64,000 nucleotides of DNA, from positions 2,480,001 through 2,544,000 of the forward strand of contig NZ_CP020892.1 in the NCBI RefSeq assembly GCF_002163625.1, in the 5' to 3' direction. The stretch comes from Pseudomonas sp. M30-35. GTDB taxonomy: Bacteria; Pseudomonadota; Gammaproteobacteria; Pseudomonadales; Pseudomonadaceae. The notes beneath the pieces were generated by a model. The model saw nothing but the letters and a program-made list of their open reading frames with translations. It was not told the DNA's origin and did not search any database. Every line of letters starts with the position of its first letter. Positions within the stretch are counted from its first letter, which is position 1. Shown here piece by piece: positions 56,558 to 64,000 of the stretch. The position numbers and the translations under genes were made by a program.

Positions 56558-57574
56558 TTAGACGTTAATCACTACACGGCCACGGCTTGGGCATTCGTCC
56601 ATGTACAAATGAGCTTGGCCGACTTTGTCGAAGGCAAAGCTTTTATCAATCAGCGGCTTGAGCAAACCATCGCCGGTGAGTTGATTGATGCCTTTTACAG
56701 CCCGGGCAACCGCTTCTTTATCCTGCGGGATATCCAGCTCTTTCTTGCCGGTAAAGTTGCCGATGCAATGCACGAAGAACTGAATATTTTTCTGGAATGC
56801 AGCGCAGGCTGGGAATGGCGTCTCATTACCGCCCTGCAGCCCGTACAACACCAGGCGACCACGCGGAGCCAGTGCATCACCAAGCAGGCACATTTGTGGG
56901 CCACCCAAGGTATCCATGACAATATCAACGCCACGATCATTGGTCAGTTTCTTTGCCCGGCTGACCAGGTCTTGCTCTTCAGTCAGGATGATGTGGTCGG
57001 CACCGAGTTCGCGCAGAAATTCGGTATCCTCATCAGTATCGGTAGCGGCAATGACATGCGCGCCTAAAGCCTTGGCCATCTGCACGACATACGGGCCCCA
57101 GCAGCGGCTGGCCGCAGTGATTAACACCGTTTCACCAGCTTTCACCCGAGCCAGCTCGACCATGCCGAACCAACCGACCATGGAAGGCAAAAAGTGAACG
57201 CAGGCTTGCTCAGGCGTCAAAACGTCCGCGTAGCGCGCCACTGAAGTACGCGGTAACACCACCTCTTCAGCGTATGCCGGGTAGTCGTTTGGGCTGTGCG
57301 CAGGGAAGCTGGCGACCTTATCGCCAACAGCCAAGTCGTCAACGCCCTCACCTACCGCTAAAATCACTCCGGCGACTTCATAACCGAGTCCAGCGGGTAA
57401 TTGAGCGTGTGTCGTTGCAAGATTCTGGCGCCAGAGCACGTCCTGCCAGCTTACACCGATAGATTCGACGCCTATCAACACTTCGCCAGCGGCAGGCGCA
57501 GGGCGCGAGCGCTCTTCGATTTTGAGGACGTCTGCCTCGCCAAACTGATGGAATCGGATGATACGGGACATCAT
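56558..57574 (-). CDS. Zinc-type alcohol dehydrogenase / quinone-oxidoreductase family protein
   Basis: 338 residues, MDR superfamily. Blocks: GYEVAGVILAVGEGVDDLAVGDKV and the cofactor loop VLITAASRCWGPYVVQMAKALGA. The usual Gly-rich turn (GSSGVG or similar) reads ASRCWG here, which is odd. Structural zinc cysteines are not evident, so it is probably a zinc-free quinone oxidoreductase. It diverges from the LysR at 57944, which likely regulates it. Substrate unknown. Confidence 0.87.
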   Translation of the reverse strand: MMSRIIRFHQFGEADVLKIEERSRPAPAAGEVLIGVESIGVSWQDVLWRQNLATTHAQLPAGLGYEVAGVILAVGEGVDDLAVGDKVASFPAHSPNDYPAYAEEVVLPRTSVARYADVLTPEQACVHFLPSMVGWFGMVELARVKAGETVLITAASRCWGPYVVQMAKALGAHVIAATDTDEDTEFLRELGADHIILTEEQDLVSRAKKLTNDRGVDIVMDTLGGPQMCLLGDALAPRGRLVLYGLQGGNETPFPACAAFQKNIQFFVHCIGNFTGKKELDIPQDKEAVARAVKGINQLTGDGLLKPLIDKSFAFDKVGQAHLYMDECPSRGRVVINV

Positions 57575-57943
57575 AAACCTCTTCGATTGACCCCTTTAGA
57601 CTTAGACTTTATCGGGCCTTTGTAAGCAATACCACATGCCAGTACTAATATTCACCATGCCTGTCGATGATGATACGTGGTTACAATATTAACAGTGTGC
57701 ACTAGTGTATTGCTAAGGCAGCATAATCCGCATTAGCCTGATGCGTGCAGAAGCTTGAGGAACCACTGAAAAAGGTAGCGAGCGACGGGAGTACAAGGCG
57801 AAAAGGTGCGAAAAAGCGACCGAGGTCGCGCTCGACTTTAGTTGTCCTAAATGAGCATTTTGAGCAGCTTTTCAACGCAGTAATACCTAGCGCAGTAGTT
57901 TTGCTGTGGTTCCTTGGGCATTCTTATTTGAAATGGAAGATAG
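57575..57943. other. Divergent promoter region with a possible mobile-element scar
   Basis: 369 bases between the oxidoreductase and LysR genes. GTTACAATATTAAC (57680-57693) is a small inverted repeat that could be a regulator site. The stretch ~57745-57900 has no credible gene; its wording (repeated gcgag/gaccgag, then AAATGAGCATTTTGAGCAG) resembles ends of Pseudomonas insertion elements, but I cannot confirm this. Confidence 0.35.
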
Positions 57944-58858
57944 ATGAACCGTAACGATCTTCGCCGTGTAGACCTTAATCTTCTGATCGTTTTTGAAACG
58001 CTGATGCACGAACGCAGCGTTACTCGCGCAGCTGAGAAGCTATTTCTCGGTCAACCTGCGATCAGTGCGGCCCTCTCCCGTTTACGCAGTTTGTTTGATG
58101 ATCCCCTCTTTGTGCGTACTGGCCGCAGCATGGAGCCGACCGCACGCGCGCAAGAAATCTTTGGCTTGCTGTCGCCTGCGCTTGATTCAATTTCCACAGC
58201 CGTCAGTCGCGCCGCTGATTTCAACCCAGCGACCAGTAACGCCGTGTTCCGTATCGGCTTGTCTGATGATGTTGAGTTTGGCCTGATGCCACCGCTGATC
58301 AAGCGCTTGCGAGCAGAAGCCCCCGGCGTTGTGTTGGTGATCCGCCGGACCAACTATTTGTTGATGCCCGGACTATTGTCATCGGGCGAAATCTCAGTCG
58401 GTGTTGCCTACACTGAAGAGTTACCGGCCAACGCCAAACGTAAAGTGGTGCGGCGCAGCAAGGCCATGCTGCTGCGTGCAGACACCGTGCCTGGCGCACT
58501 TTCACTCGATGATTACTGCGCCAGACCCCATGCTCTGGTGTCATTCGCTGGAGATCTTGGCGGTTTCGTTGACGGAGAATTGGAAAAACTGGGCCGTAAA
58601 CGCCGAGTCGTGCTCGCCGTTCCACAGTTCAATGCGCTCGGCCCGCTGCTAAGTGGCACTGACATTGTTGCCAGTGTGCCCGACTACACAGCCGCCACCT
58701 TGACCGCGGCCGGCGGTTTACGCACCGAACCGCTGCCACTGGAGACCCAAACCTTTGAATTACACATGGCTTGGCGCGGCGCACAGGACAATGATCCTGC
58801 TGAACGCTGGTTACGCTCGCGGATTCAAATGTTTGTGGGCGACCCAGACAGCCTTTGA
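57944..58858 (+). CDS. LysR-type regulator (NodD-like subgroup)
   Basis: 304 residues: winged helix VDLNLLIVFETLMHERSVTRAAEKLFLGQPAISAALSRLR followed by LFDDPLFVRTGRSMEPT, typical of the NodD-type branch, then an effector domain. It diverges from the oxidoreductase gene and is its probable regulator. The final residues (IQMFVGDPDSL) are encoded by a sequence repeated at the end of the window (see the direct repeat). Confidence 0.92.
   Translation: MNRNDLRRVDLNLLIVFETLMHERSVTRAAEKLFLGQPAISAALSRLRSLFDDPLFVRTGRSMEPTARAQEIFGLLSPALDSISTAVSRAADFNPATSNAVFRIGLSDDVEFGLMPPLIKRLRAEAPGVVLVIRRTNYLLMPGLLSSGEISVGVAYTEELPANAKRKVVRRSKAMLLRADTVPGALSLDDYCARPHALVSFAGDLGGFVDGELEKLGRKRRVVLAVPQFNALGPLLSGTDIVASVPDYTAATLTAAGGLRTEPLPLETQTFELHMAWRGAQDNDPAERWLRSRIQMFVGDPDSL
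58823..58847 (+). repeat. 25-base direct repeat, left copy (3' end of LysR gene)
   Basis: These 25 bases, coding IQMFVGDP in the LysR gene, are identical to 63976-64000. The two copies lie in direct orientation about 5.15 kb apart and enclose the D-tartrate genes. Confidence 0.85.
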
Positions 58859-58982
58859 TTCAAGCCGGTCCAGCGTTCAATCGCTGACACCAGGAAATCA
58901 CATCCTGAATGTGCAAGGAAGCACTGGCTACCATCTCTTATCTGCCTCGCCGCCATGTAGTTCTAACGAGCGGTGCCACGCG

Positions 58983-59876
58983 TCATGTGGAAGGCTGCGG
59001 GTCACTACCTGCCCTGCTCCAGAACTCTTCGGCAGACTGACTGAGAATTGCTTTGGGGCGGGTCAGATGAATATCCAGGGGGATATCCCAGCTTTCGTCG
59101 AGAGCTCTAACTAAGCGCCCTTCCAGGACTTCTTGCTCGGTGAGGCTCTTGGGTAACCACGCCACTCCTTTGCTTTCCAGGGCCATAGACATTAATACCG
59201 CGGCAAGATGGCTGCTGAAAAGTGGTTTGAGGTGAAGGTAATCTTCCTTGCCGCGCAGTCTGTGGGCGACGATACGCCCCAGTCCAGACTCATGGGTGTA
59301 AGCGAGGTATGGCAATGCCGCAGGCAAGGTACTGAAGTTAGCAGAAGCACTCGCAAGAGGAACGAGAAGGTCTTCCCCCACCTTCTTGCTGATGAACTGA
59401 TCAGGGGCTAGTAAAGGCGGTACGTCGGGATGACGGTGGCAGAGCAGAAACTGAACCTGGCCATGTATCAGCATCTGCTCACAGACAGCCATGCTATCTG
59501 AGTGCAACTGTACAGCCTCAATGGGAGCACCGTTTTCTGAGCTTCGAAGCCATTTGGGAAAAAATGTAAACGACAGGGAGTGAGTTGCCGCGAACTGCAG
59601 CGATTTGGCTGCCATCCCAGCGACCTCTTGAGCCTCGTTGCGCATCCGGTACAAATGTCTGGCAACTGCCTGAGCACTGGGTAAAATTTGCCTACCTGCC
59701 TCGGTAAGGGTTGCTCCTTGGTGGGTGCGCACAAACAACTCGACCCCCATCCAATTTTCCAGCGAACGAACTCTGCGGCTGAATGCGGGCTGAGTAACAT
59801 GGCGTGCTTCGGCGGCACGGACAAAGCTGCCGTACTCCGCAAGCGCCGAAAGATCTTCAAGCCAAACTAGTTCCAA
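58983..59876 (-). CDS. LysR-type regulator of D-tartrate genes
   Basis: 297 residues from a TTG at 59876. A perfect AGGAGG lies nine bases upstream and the protein then begins MELVWLEDLSALAEYGSFVRAAEARHVTQPAFSRRVRSLE, the normal LysR start; longer in-frame starts would add ~137 unrelated residues overlapping the divergent gene. The effector domain follows from ~90. It is divergent from the D-tartrate dehydratase gene with 99 bases between them, so it probably activates tarD-dctA-decarboxylase expression. Confidence 0.9.
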   Translation of the reverse strand: MELVWLEDLSALAEYGSFVRAAEARHVTQPAFSRRVRSLENWMGVELFVRTHQGATLTEAGRQILPSAQAVARHLYRMRNEAQEVAGMAAKSLQFAATHSLSFTFFPKWLRSSENGAPIEAVQLHSDSMAVCEQMLIHGQVQFLLCHRHPDVPPLLAPDQFISKKVGEDLLVPLASASANFSTLPAALPYLAYTHESGLGRIVAHRLRGKEDYLHLKPLFSSHLAAVLMSMALESKGVAWLPKSLTEQEVLEGRLVRALDESWDIPLDIHLTRPKAILSQSAEEFWSRAGSDPQPST

Positions 59877-59975
59877 GGGCCATGCCTCCTGCGCATAGGG
59901 TGCGGCATTAATAGCATTGGGCGGGTGATATCGCAAAGCATAACGTGGTGCTACATACAACAAGAGGAACCCGTC

Positions 59976-61145
59976 ATGCGCATCGTAGATATTCGTGAAA
60001 AAACTGTTTCTATTGCCTCTCCAATTGCTAATGCCTACATCGACTTTTCGAAAATGACCTGCTCGGTTGTCGCTGTCATCACCGATGTGATCCGCGATGG
60101 CAAACCTGTCATCGGCTACGGTTTCAATTCCAATGGTCGCTATGGCCAGGGTGCACTGATGCGTGATCGTTTCCTGGCGCGTATCACAGAAGCTGACCCA
60201 GACACTCTTGTCGACCATGACAACAACAACCTGGATCCGTTCGCGATCTGGAAAACTCTGATGACCAATGAGAAGCCTGGGGGGCATGGCGAGCGCTCGG
60301 TCGCAGTTGGCACCATCGACATGGCTGTATGGGATGCCGTCGCCAAGATTGAAGGAAAACCTTTATATCGCCTGCTGGCTGACCGATACCGTAACGGCGT
60401 GGCAGATGACAAGGTCTGGGTCTATGCAGCAGGCGGCTACTACTATCCAGGCAAAGATCAGACAAAGCTCAAGGCAGAAATGCAGAGCTATCTCGACCGC
60501 GGCTACGACGTCGTCAAAATGAAGATCGGAGCGGTGCCACTGGACGAAGATATCCGCCGCATCGAAGCGGTACTTGAAGTGGTTGGGGACGGTCGTCGAC
60601 TGGCGGTCGATGCCAACGGTCGTTTCGATCTTCAGACAGGTATTGCTTACGCCGAAGCGATCAAGAAGTACAACCTCTTCTGGTACGAAGAGGTCGGCGA
60701 CCCGCTGGACTACGCACTCCAGGCTGAGCTTGCCAATCACTATGAACTGCCAATGGCCACGGGGGAAAACCTGTTCTCCCATCAGGATGCTCGTAACCTG
60801 CTGCGCCACGGCGGTATGCGCTCTGATCGCGACTTCCTCCAGTTTGACTGTGCTCTGTCCTACGGGCTCGTGGAGTACATGCGCACTTTGAAGGTGATGG
60901 AGGATATGGGTTGGTCTTCCCGCCGTGTGGTTCCGCACGGTGGCCACCAGATGTCTCTGAACATCGCAGCGGGTCTGCACTTGGGCGGTAATGAGTCGTA
61001 CCCAGATGTATTCCAACCTTTCGGCGGCTTCGCTGACGGCATCCAAGTCGAAAATGGCTACGTCGGGCTGCCGGACATTCCAGGTGTTGGCTTCGAAGCC
61101 AAGTCCGCTTTGTACGCAGTCATGCGCGAGTTGGGCGAAGGCTGA
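59976..61145 (+). CDS. tarD: D-tartrate dehydratase (enolase superfamily)
   Basis: 389 residues from the ATG at 59976 (AAGAGGAA upstream); this is the length of the characterised Bradyrhizobium TarD. Motifs: the KxK pair in VVKMKIG, metal ligands in LAVDANGRFD and FWYEEVGDP, and HGGHQMSLN carrying the catalytic His near the end. The enzyme removes water from D-tartrate to give oxaloacetate. The following DctA and oxaloacetate decarboxylase genes complete a short uptake and breakdown route, supporting the call. Confidence 0.92.
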   Translation: MRIVDIREKTVSIASPIANAYIDFSKMTCSVVAVITDVIRDGKPVIGYGFNSNGRYGQGALMRDRFLARITEADPDTLVDHDNNNLDPFAIWKTLMTNEKPGGHGERSVAVGTIDMAVWDAVAKIEGKPLYRLLADRYRNGVADDKVWVYAAGGYYYPGKDQTKLKAEMQSYLDRGYDVVKMKIGAVPLDEDIRRIEAVLEVVGDGRRLAVDANGRFDLQTGIAYAEAIKKYNLFWYEEVGDPLDYALQAELANHYELPMATGENLFSHQDARNLLRHGGMRSDRDFLQFDCALSYGLVEYMRTLKVMEDMGWSSRRVVPHGGHQMSLNIAAGLHLGGNESYPDVFQPFGGFADGIQVENGYVGLPDIPGVGFEAKSALYAVMRELGEG

Positions 61146-61156
61146 TCAACCTCTAT

Positions 61157-61183
61157 CTGCGGCCTCTTTGAAAGAGGCCGCAG
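61157..61183 (+). terminator. Stem-loop between tarD and dctA
   Basis: CTGCGGCCTCTTT-G-AAAGAGGCCGCAG is a near-perfect 27-base palindrome, 12 bases after the tarD stop. A second smaller hairpin follows. With no T-run it is more likely a transcript-stabilising or attenuating element. Confidence 0.5.
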
Positions 61184-61188
61184 ACTCA

Positions 61189-61207
61189 GGCGTCACCAAC
61201 TGACGCC
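61189..61207 (+). other. Second small hairpin between tarD and dctA
   Basis: GGCGTC and GACGCC pair as a six-base stem around ACCAACT immediately after the larger palindrome. Together the two structures may set relative levels of dehydratase and transporter. Confidence 0.4.
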
Positions 61208-61247
61208 AAGCCACATGCCCATCACAAAAATAAAATGAGGTGCTTCC

Positions 61248-62555
61248 GTGGAAACTTCCAAGTCCCGCTGGTACAGCCAGTTGTATGTGCAGGTATTGAT
61301 CGGCATCGTGATCGGTGCCGCTATCGGTTACTTCACTCCTGATATTGGAGCCAAGCTGCAACCCTTTGCCGATGGCTTCATCAAACTGATCAAAATGCTC
61401 TTGGCGCCAATTATTTTCGGTACTGTCGTTGTCGGTATCGCCAAGATGGGCAGTATTAAAGAGGTCGGGCGGATTGGCGTAAAAGCGCTGATCTACTTTG
61501 AGGTTCTCTCTACTATCGCCCTGGTCGTCGGCCTTATCGTGGTCAACATCGTCAAGCCTGGCGTTGGGATGAACATTAACACCAGCACACTTGATGTAAG
61601 TGCCATCAGTAAATACAGCCAAGCCGCCAGTGAACAAGGCGGCACCATTGATTTCTTTCTAAATATCATCCCCCATACCTTCCTGGGTGCATTCTCGGAT
61701 GGTGTCATGCTTCAGGTCATTCTGCTTTCGGTCTTGATGGGCGTTGCACTGGTTCAAATGGGAGAAACCAGCAAGCCGCTAATCAATACCATTGACCTGT
61801 TCCTGCAAGGCCTGTTCAAGATCGTTGCAATGGTCATGCGCTTGGCGCCGATTGGTGCTGGTGCCGGTATGGCGTTCACCATCGGCAAGTACGGGATTGG
61901 TACCTTGCTATCGCTCGGCCAGTTGCTCGTCGCACTCTACATTACAACGTTGTTTTTTATCGTGGTGGTGCTGGGTACGGTCGCCAGATGGTCGGGTATG
62001 CCGTTGATGCAGTTTATCCGCTACTTCAAGGATGAAATTCTCATCACGCTTGGCACCTGTTCAACAGAGGCCGTACTGCCGCGAATGATGGTGAAGCTTG
62101 AAAAGCTTGGCTGCAAAAAATCGGTAGTGGGCATGGTGCTGCCAACGGGGTACACCTTCAATGCGGACGGCACCTGCATCTATCTCACCATGGCTGCGAT
62201 CTTTATAGCCCAGGCCACCAATACACCGCTGACCTTTGTGGATCAGATGATTCTGCTGGGCGTATTCCTGCTGACGTCCAAAGGCTCGGCTGGTGTGGCG
62301 GGTGCAGGGTTTGTAACGCTGGCTGCAACGCTGACAACCATCCACTCCATTCCTCTGGTAGGGCTCGTTTTGCTCTTGGGCATTGACCGGTTCCTGAACG
62401 AAGCGCGGGCCGTGACCAACCTAATAGGTAATGGCATCGGCACCATGGCGATTGCCAAGTGGGACAACTCGTTCGATGTCGAGGCCTGCGAGCGTGAAAT
62501 TGCCAACATGACACATGAAAAAGCGGCAAGGAAAGCATTGCTGGCACAGAAATAA
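61248..62555 (+). CDS. dctA: C4-dicarboxylate:cation symporter (DctA)
   Basis: 435 residues from a GTG with TGAGG upstream. The SDF/DAACS family is clear: the N-terminal SRWYSQLYVQVLIGIVIGAAIGYF, the hairpin block TLGTCSTEAVLPRMM (serine-rich loop), and GYTFNADGTCIYLTMAAIFIAQA. DctA imports succinate, malate and related acids with protons. Here it is probably dedicated to tartrate because it sits between the dehydratase and decarboxylase genes. Confidence 0.95.
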   Translation: METSKSRWYSQLYVQVLIGIVIGAAIGYFTPDIGAKLQPFADGFIKLIKMLLAPIIFGTVVVGIAKMGSIKEVGRIGVKALIYFEVLSTIALVVGLIVVNIVKPGVGMNINTSTLDVSAISKYSQAASEQGGTIDFFLNIIPHTFLGAFSDGVMLQVILLSVLMGVALVQMGETSKPLINTIDLFLQGLFKIVAMVMRLAPIGAGAGMAFTIGKYGIGTLLSLGQLLVALYITTLFFIVVVLGTVARWSGMPLMQFIRYFKDEILITLGTCSTEAVLPRMMVKLEKLGCKKSVVGMVLPTGYTFNADGTCIYLTMAAIFIAQATNTPLTFVDQMILLGVFLLTSKGSAGVAGAGFVTLAATLTTIHSIPLVGLVLLLGIDRFLNEARAVTNLIGNGIGTMAIAKWDNSFDVEACEREIANMTHEKAARKALLAQK

Positions 62556-62676
62556 TTCGCAAAACGCTCCGGTCATTTCCCGTCTTAAACGGTGTATGAC
62601 CGGTAGTGCTTTCCAGGTCTCGCCTAACTCGGAACGAGCACAACGAATTACTTGAAAGAATTTTATGGAGCCAAAA

Positions 62677-63555
62677 ATGATTGAGCGATCACATCATGAA
62701 TTGCGCAAGGCGTTTGGTGATTTACTTCAAGGGACCGTCTGTAAATTTGCCGCTTCCGTATTCGATCCCATCTCGGTTCGTATGGCATCCGACCTTGGCT
62801 TTGAGGTTGCCATCCAGGGTGGCTCCGTTGCCTCGCTTCAAGTGCTTGGAGCACCGGACATTGCACTACTCACACTTGATGAATATGTCGAGCAGGTCTC
62901 CAGAGTCGGCCGGGCCAGCCAAATCCCGGTCATTGCGGACGCTGACCATGGATTTGGAAACGCGCTGAATGTGATGCGAACAGTCACAGAACTGCAGAAA
63001 GCCGGTGTTGCCGCGCTAACACTGGAAGACACCCACCTGCCGGCCAAGTACGACGAGCAGTCGCCCGTGCTTATCGAAAGGGAAGAAGCTGCAGCCAAGA
63101 TTTACGCTGCGCGGTTTGCCCGGTCAGATGATGCTCTCAGCATCATCGCCCGAACGAATGTGGCGGTTACCACGCTGGAAGATTCCATTGCACGCACCAC
63201 GGCCTATCAAAAAGCTGGGGCCGATGCGATTTGCCTCACCGGAGTAAAGGACGGCCAACACTTAAAAGCACTCACCTCACATCTTTGCGTGCCGATCATG
63301 CTGATCAATTATGGAAACCCTGCTCTGAGCGATGTTGAAAAATTGAGTGCGGTCAATGTGCGGGTCGTAGTCAATGGACATGCCCCGTATTTGTCCACAA
63401 TCAAAGCGACCTACGAGACGCTACGCGAACAAAGCGGCATGGAGGGAAGCGAGCTTTCCCTCCCTGAGCTGCTATCGAAATACACGCTCTCGGATAATTA
63501 CCGTGAGTGGGCGAAGACCTATTTAACGCAGGCATCACGCACTGGGAGGAGCTGA
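62677..63555 (+). CDS. Oxaloacetate decarboxylase (ICL/PEPM family, PA4872-like)
   Basis: 292 residues from the ATG at 62677, preferred over 62665 because GGAG lies at the right distance and the start (MIERSHHELR) matches P. aeruginosa PA4872. Landmarks: ASVFDPISVRMASDLGFEVAIQGGSVASLQVLG, the metal block VIADADHGFGNALNVMRTV, LTLEDTHLP and the final KYTLSDNYREWAKTY. PA4872 decarboxylates oxaloacetate to pyruvate. That reaction uses the product of D-tartrate dehydratase encoded just upstream. Confidence 0.9.
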   Translation: MIERSHHELRKAFGDLLQGTVCKFAASVFDPISVRMASDLGFEVAIQGGSVASLQVLGAPDIALLTLDEYVEQVSRVGRASQIPVIADADHGFGNALNVMRTVTELQKAGVAALTLEDTHLPAKYDEQSPVLIEREEAAAKIYAARFARSDDALSIIARTNVAVTTLEDSIARTTAYQKAGADAICLTGVKDGQHLKALTSHLCVPIMLINYGNPALSDVEKLSAVNVRVVVNGHAPYLSTIKATYETLREQSGMEGSELSLPELLSKYTLSDNYREWAKTYLTQASRTGRS

Positions 63556-63559
63556 CAGA

Positions 63560-63754
63560 TCGGCAAAACCTGAACACACCGAAGATATCGTGGCAATCAA
63601 CTTACTTGGCACTATTCGCATGGTGTATGCATTTACTCCCCACCTGTTCATACAGCCCAGTGCGACGATTGTGAATGTCAGCTCGGCTCTGACATTCGTA
63701 GCGCTGCCTGCCACACCACCCACAGCGCAACCAAAGCGGCAGTTCAATCGCTCA
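63560..63754 (+). pseudogene. Short-chain dehydrogenase (SDR) remnant
   Basis: The frame through 63581 reads EDIVAINLLGTIRMVYAF, TPHLFIQPSATIVNVSS and ALTFVALPATPPTA, clear SDR mid-protein blocks (NLLG, NVSS with the catalytic Ser). The YxxxK motif is lost (the expected Tyr reads Thr), there is no N-terminal NAD-binding part, and the similarity stops near 63754. It is the central piece of a deleted SDR gene. Confidence 0.75.
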
Positions 63755-63975
63755 CTTAAAACTACAGAGTCCAAGCTGCTTGATCACGCCGCTATTCTCA
63801 GCTGTTTACATACAAAGGCTACATTACATACGATTAACAAACTCAGCGTCTGGATTCGTCTGCGAAGCTCTTTTTTCTTCAATCGAGAACACTTCCATAT
63901 CACAGCGTTTTGGCCTGCTGTCACGTGGCGACGGTCTTTGAGCAGGCCAAGCTGCATATGCTGCTGCGCTCACCC

Positions 63976-64000
63976 ATTCAAATGTTTGTGGGCGACCCAG
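63976..64000 (+). repeat. 25-base direct repeat, right copy (LysR-like tail)
   Basis: Identical to 58823-58847. In frame it reads LLRSP-IQMFVGDP against WLRSR-IQMFVGDPDSL in the LysR gene; bases upstream match only partly, so the exact repeat starts at ATTCAAATG. The copy may continue past the window edge. Confidence 0.85.

Larger units (their letters stand above)
63556..64000. other. Terminal gap with decayed genes
   Basis: 445 bases after the decarboxylase gene. It holds an SDR remnant (63560-63754), a stretch with no recognisable content, and, at the very end, the right copy of the 25-base repeat in frame with a LysR-like tail. Confidence 0.6.

Noticed and set aside
57745..57954. 69-codon plus-strand frame before the NodD-like LysR
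   Set aside because: Lys/Arg-rich start and overlap with the LysR start region; more like non-coding or insertion-element scar than a gene.
58983..60287. A much longer version of the tartrate LysR gene starting near 60287
   Set aside because: The extra ~137 residues overlap the start of the divergent tarD gene, show no domain, and a TTG with AGGAGG gives the normal LysR length.

Overview
The window looks like chromosomal DNA of a Pseudomonas that is not P. aeruginosa. The basis is moderately high GC, a siderophore peptide synthetase with a PvdE/SyrD-type exporter, a type VI secretion (T6SS) PAAR cassette, a chaperone-usher fimbria operon, and a block that repeats the gene order of the P. aeruginosa itaconate locus (PA0877-PA0886, from memory). 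No rRNA, tRNA, CRISPR array or intact insertion sequence was recognised.

Layout. 1-17.6 kb: 3' end of a siderophore cluster. Two nonribosomal peptide synthetases (the first cut by the window edge) are followed by a cyclic-peptide-type ABC exporter, a convergent FhuF-like ferric reductase and a second ABC exporter, with a Fur-like box between the last two. Both aspartate-predicted modules carry a condensation-like domain without the HHxxxDG motif. An aspartyl beta-hydroxylase is fused to the end of the first synthetase, so the product probably contains beta-hydroxyaspartate. 18-21 kb: T6SS cassette (two PAAR proteins, a VRR-NUC-like nuclease effector, a DUF3396 immunity protein, a small TTR-like protein). 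21.1-29.9 kb: fimbria operon on the minus strand with major pilin, chaperone, usher and four two-domain tip proteins. Three of the tip proteins are tandem copies with nearly identical pilin halves, and a pilin fragment lies beside them.

30.5-39.5 kb: a catabolic operon with a Rieske oxygenase, aldehyde dehydrogenase, rubredoxin-reductase fusion, DAO-type flavoprotein, cupin and BCCT transporter under a LysR regulator. It probably handles a quaternary or N-methylated amine. 39.9-41.6 kb: three unrelated small genes. 41.7-56.2 kb: two related half-clusters for branched C5-type dicarboxylates. One has a TRAP transporter, a LysR, a CaiB-type CoA-transferase and an HMG-CoA-lyase-like enzyme. The other is the itaconate pathway (CoA-transferase, hydratase, citramalyl-CoA lyase, acyl-CoA dehydrogenase, PrpD-like protein, an extra DctP and a LysR). 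56.3-58.9 kb: a small membrane protein and a quinone-oxidoreductase-like gene divergent from a LysR gene.

58.9-64 kb: D-tartrate catabolism (LysR, D-tartrate dehydratase, DctA uptake, oxaloacetate decarboxylase), giving tartrate to oxaloacetate to pyruvate. It is followed by an SDR remnant. The cassette lies between two copies of a 25-base sequence from the 3' end of the preceding LysR gene, which suggests it was inserted or rearranged there.
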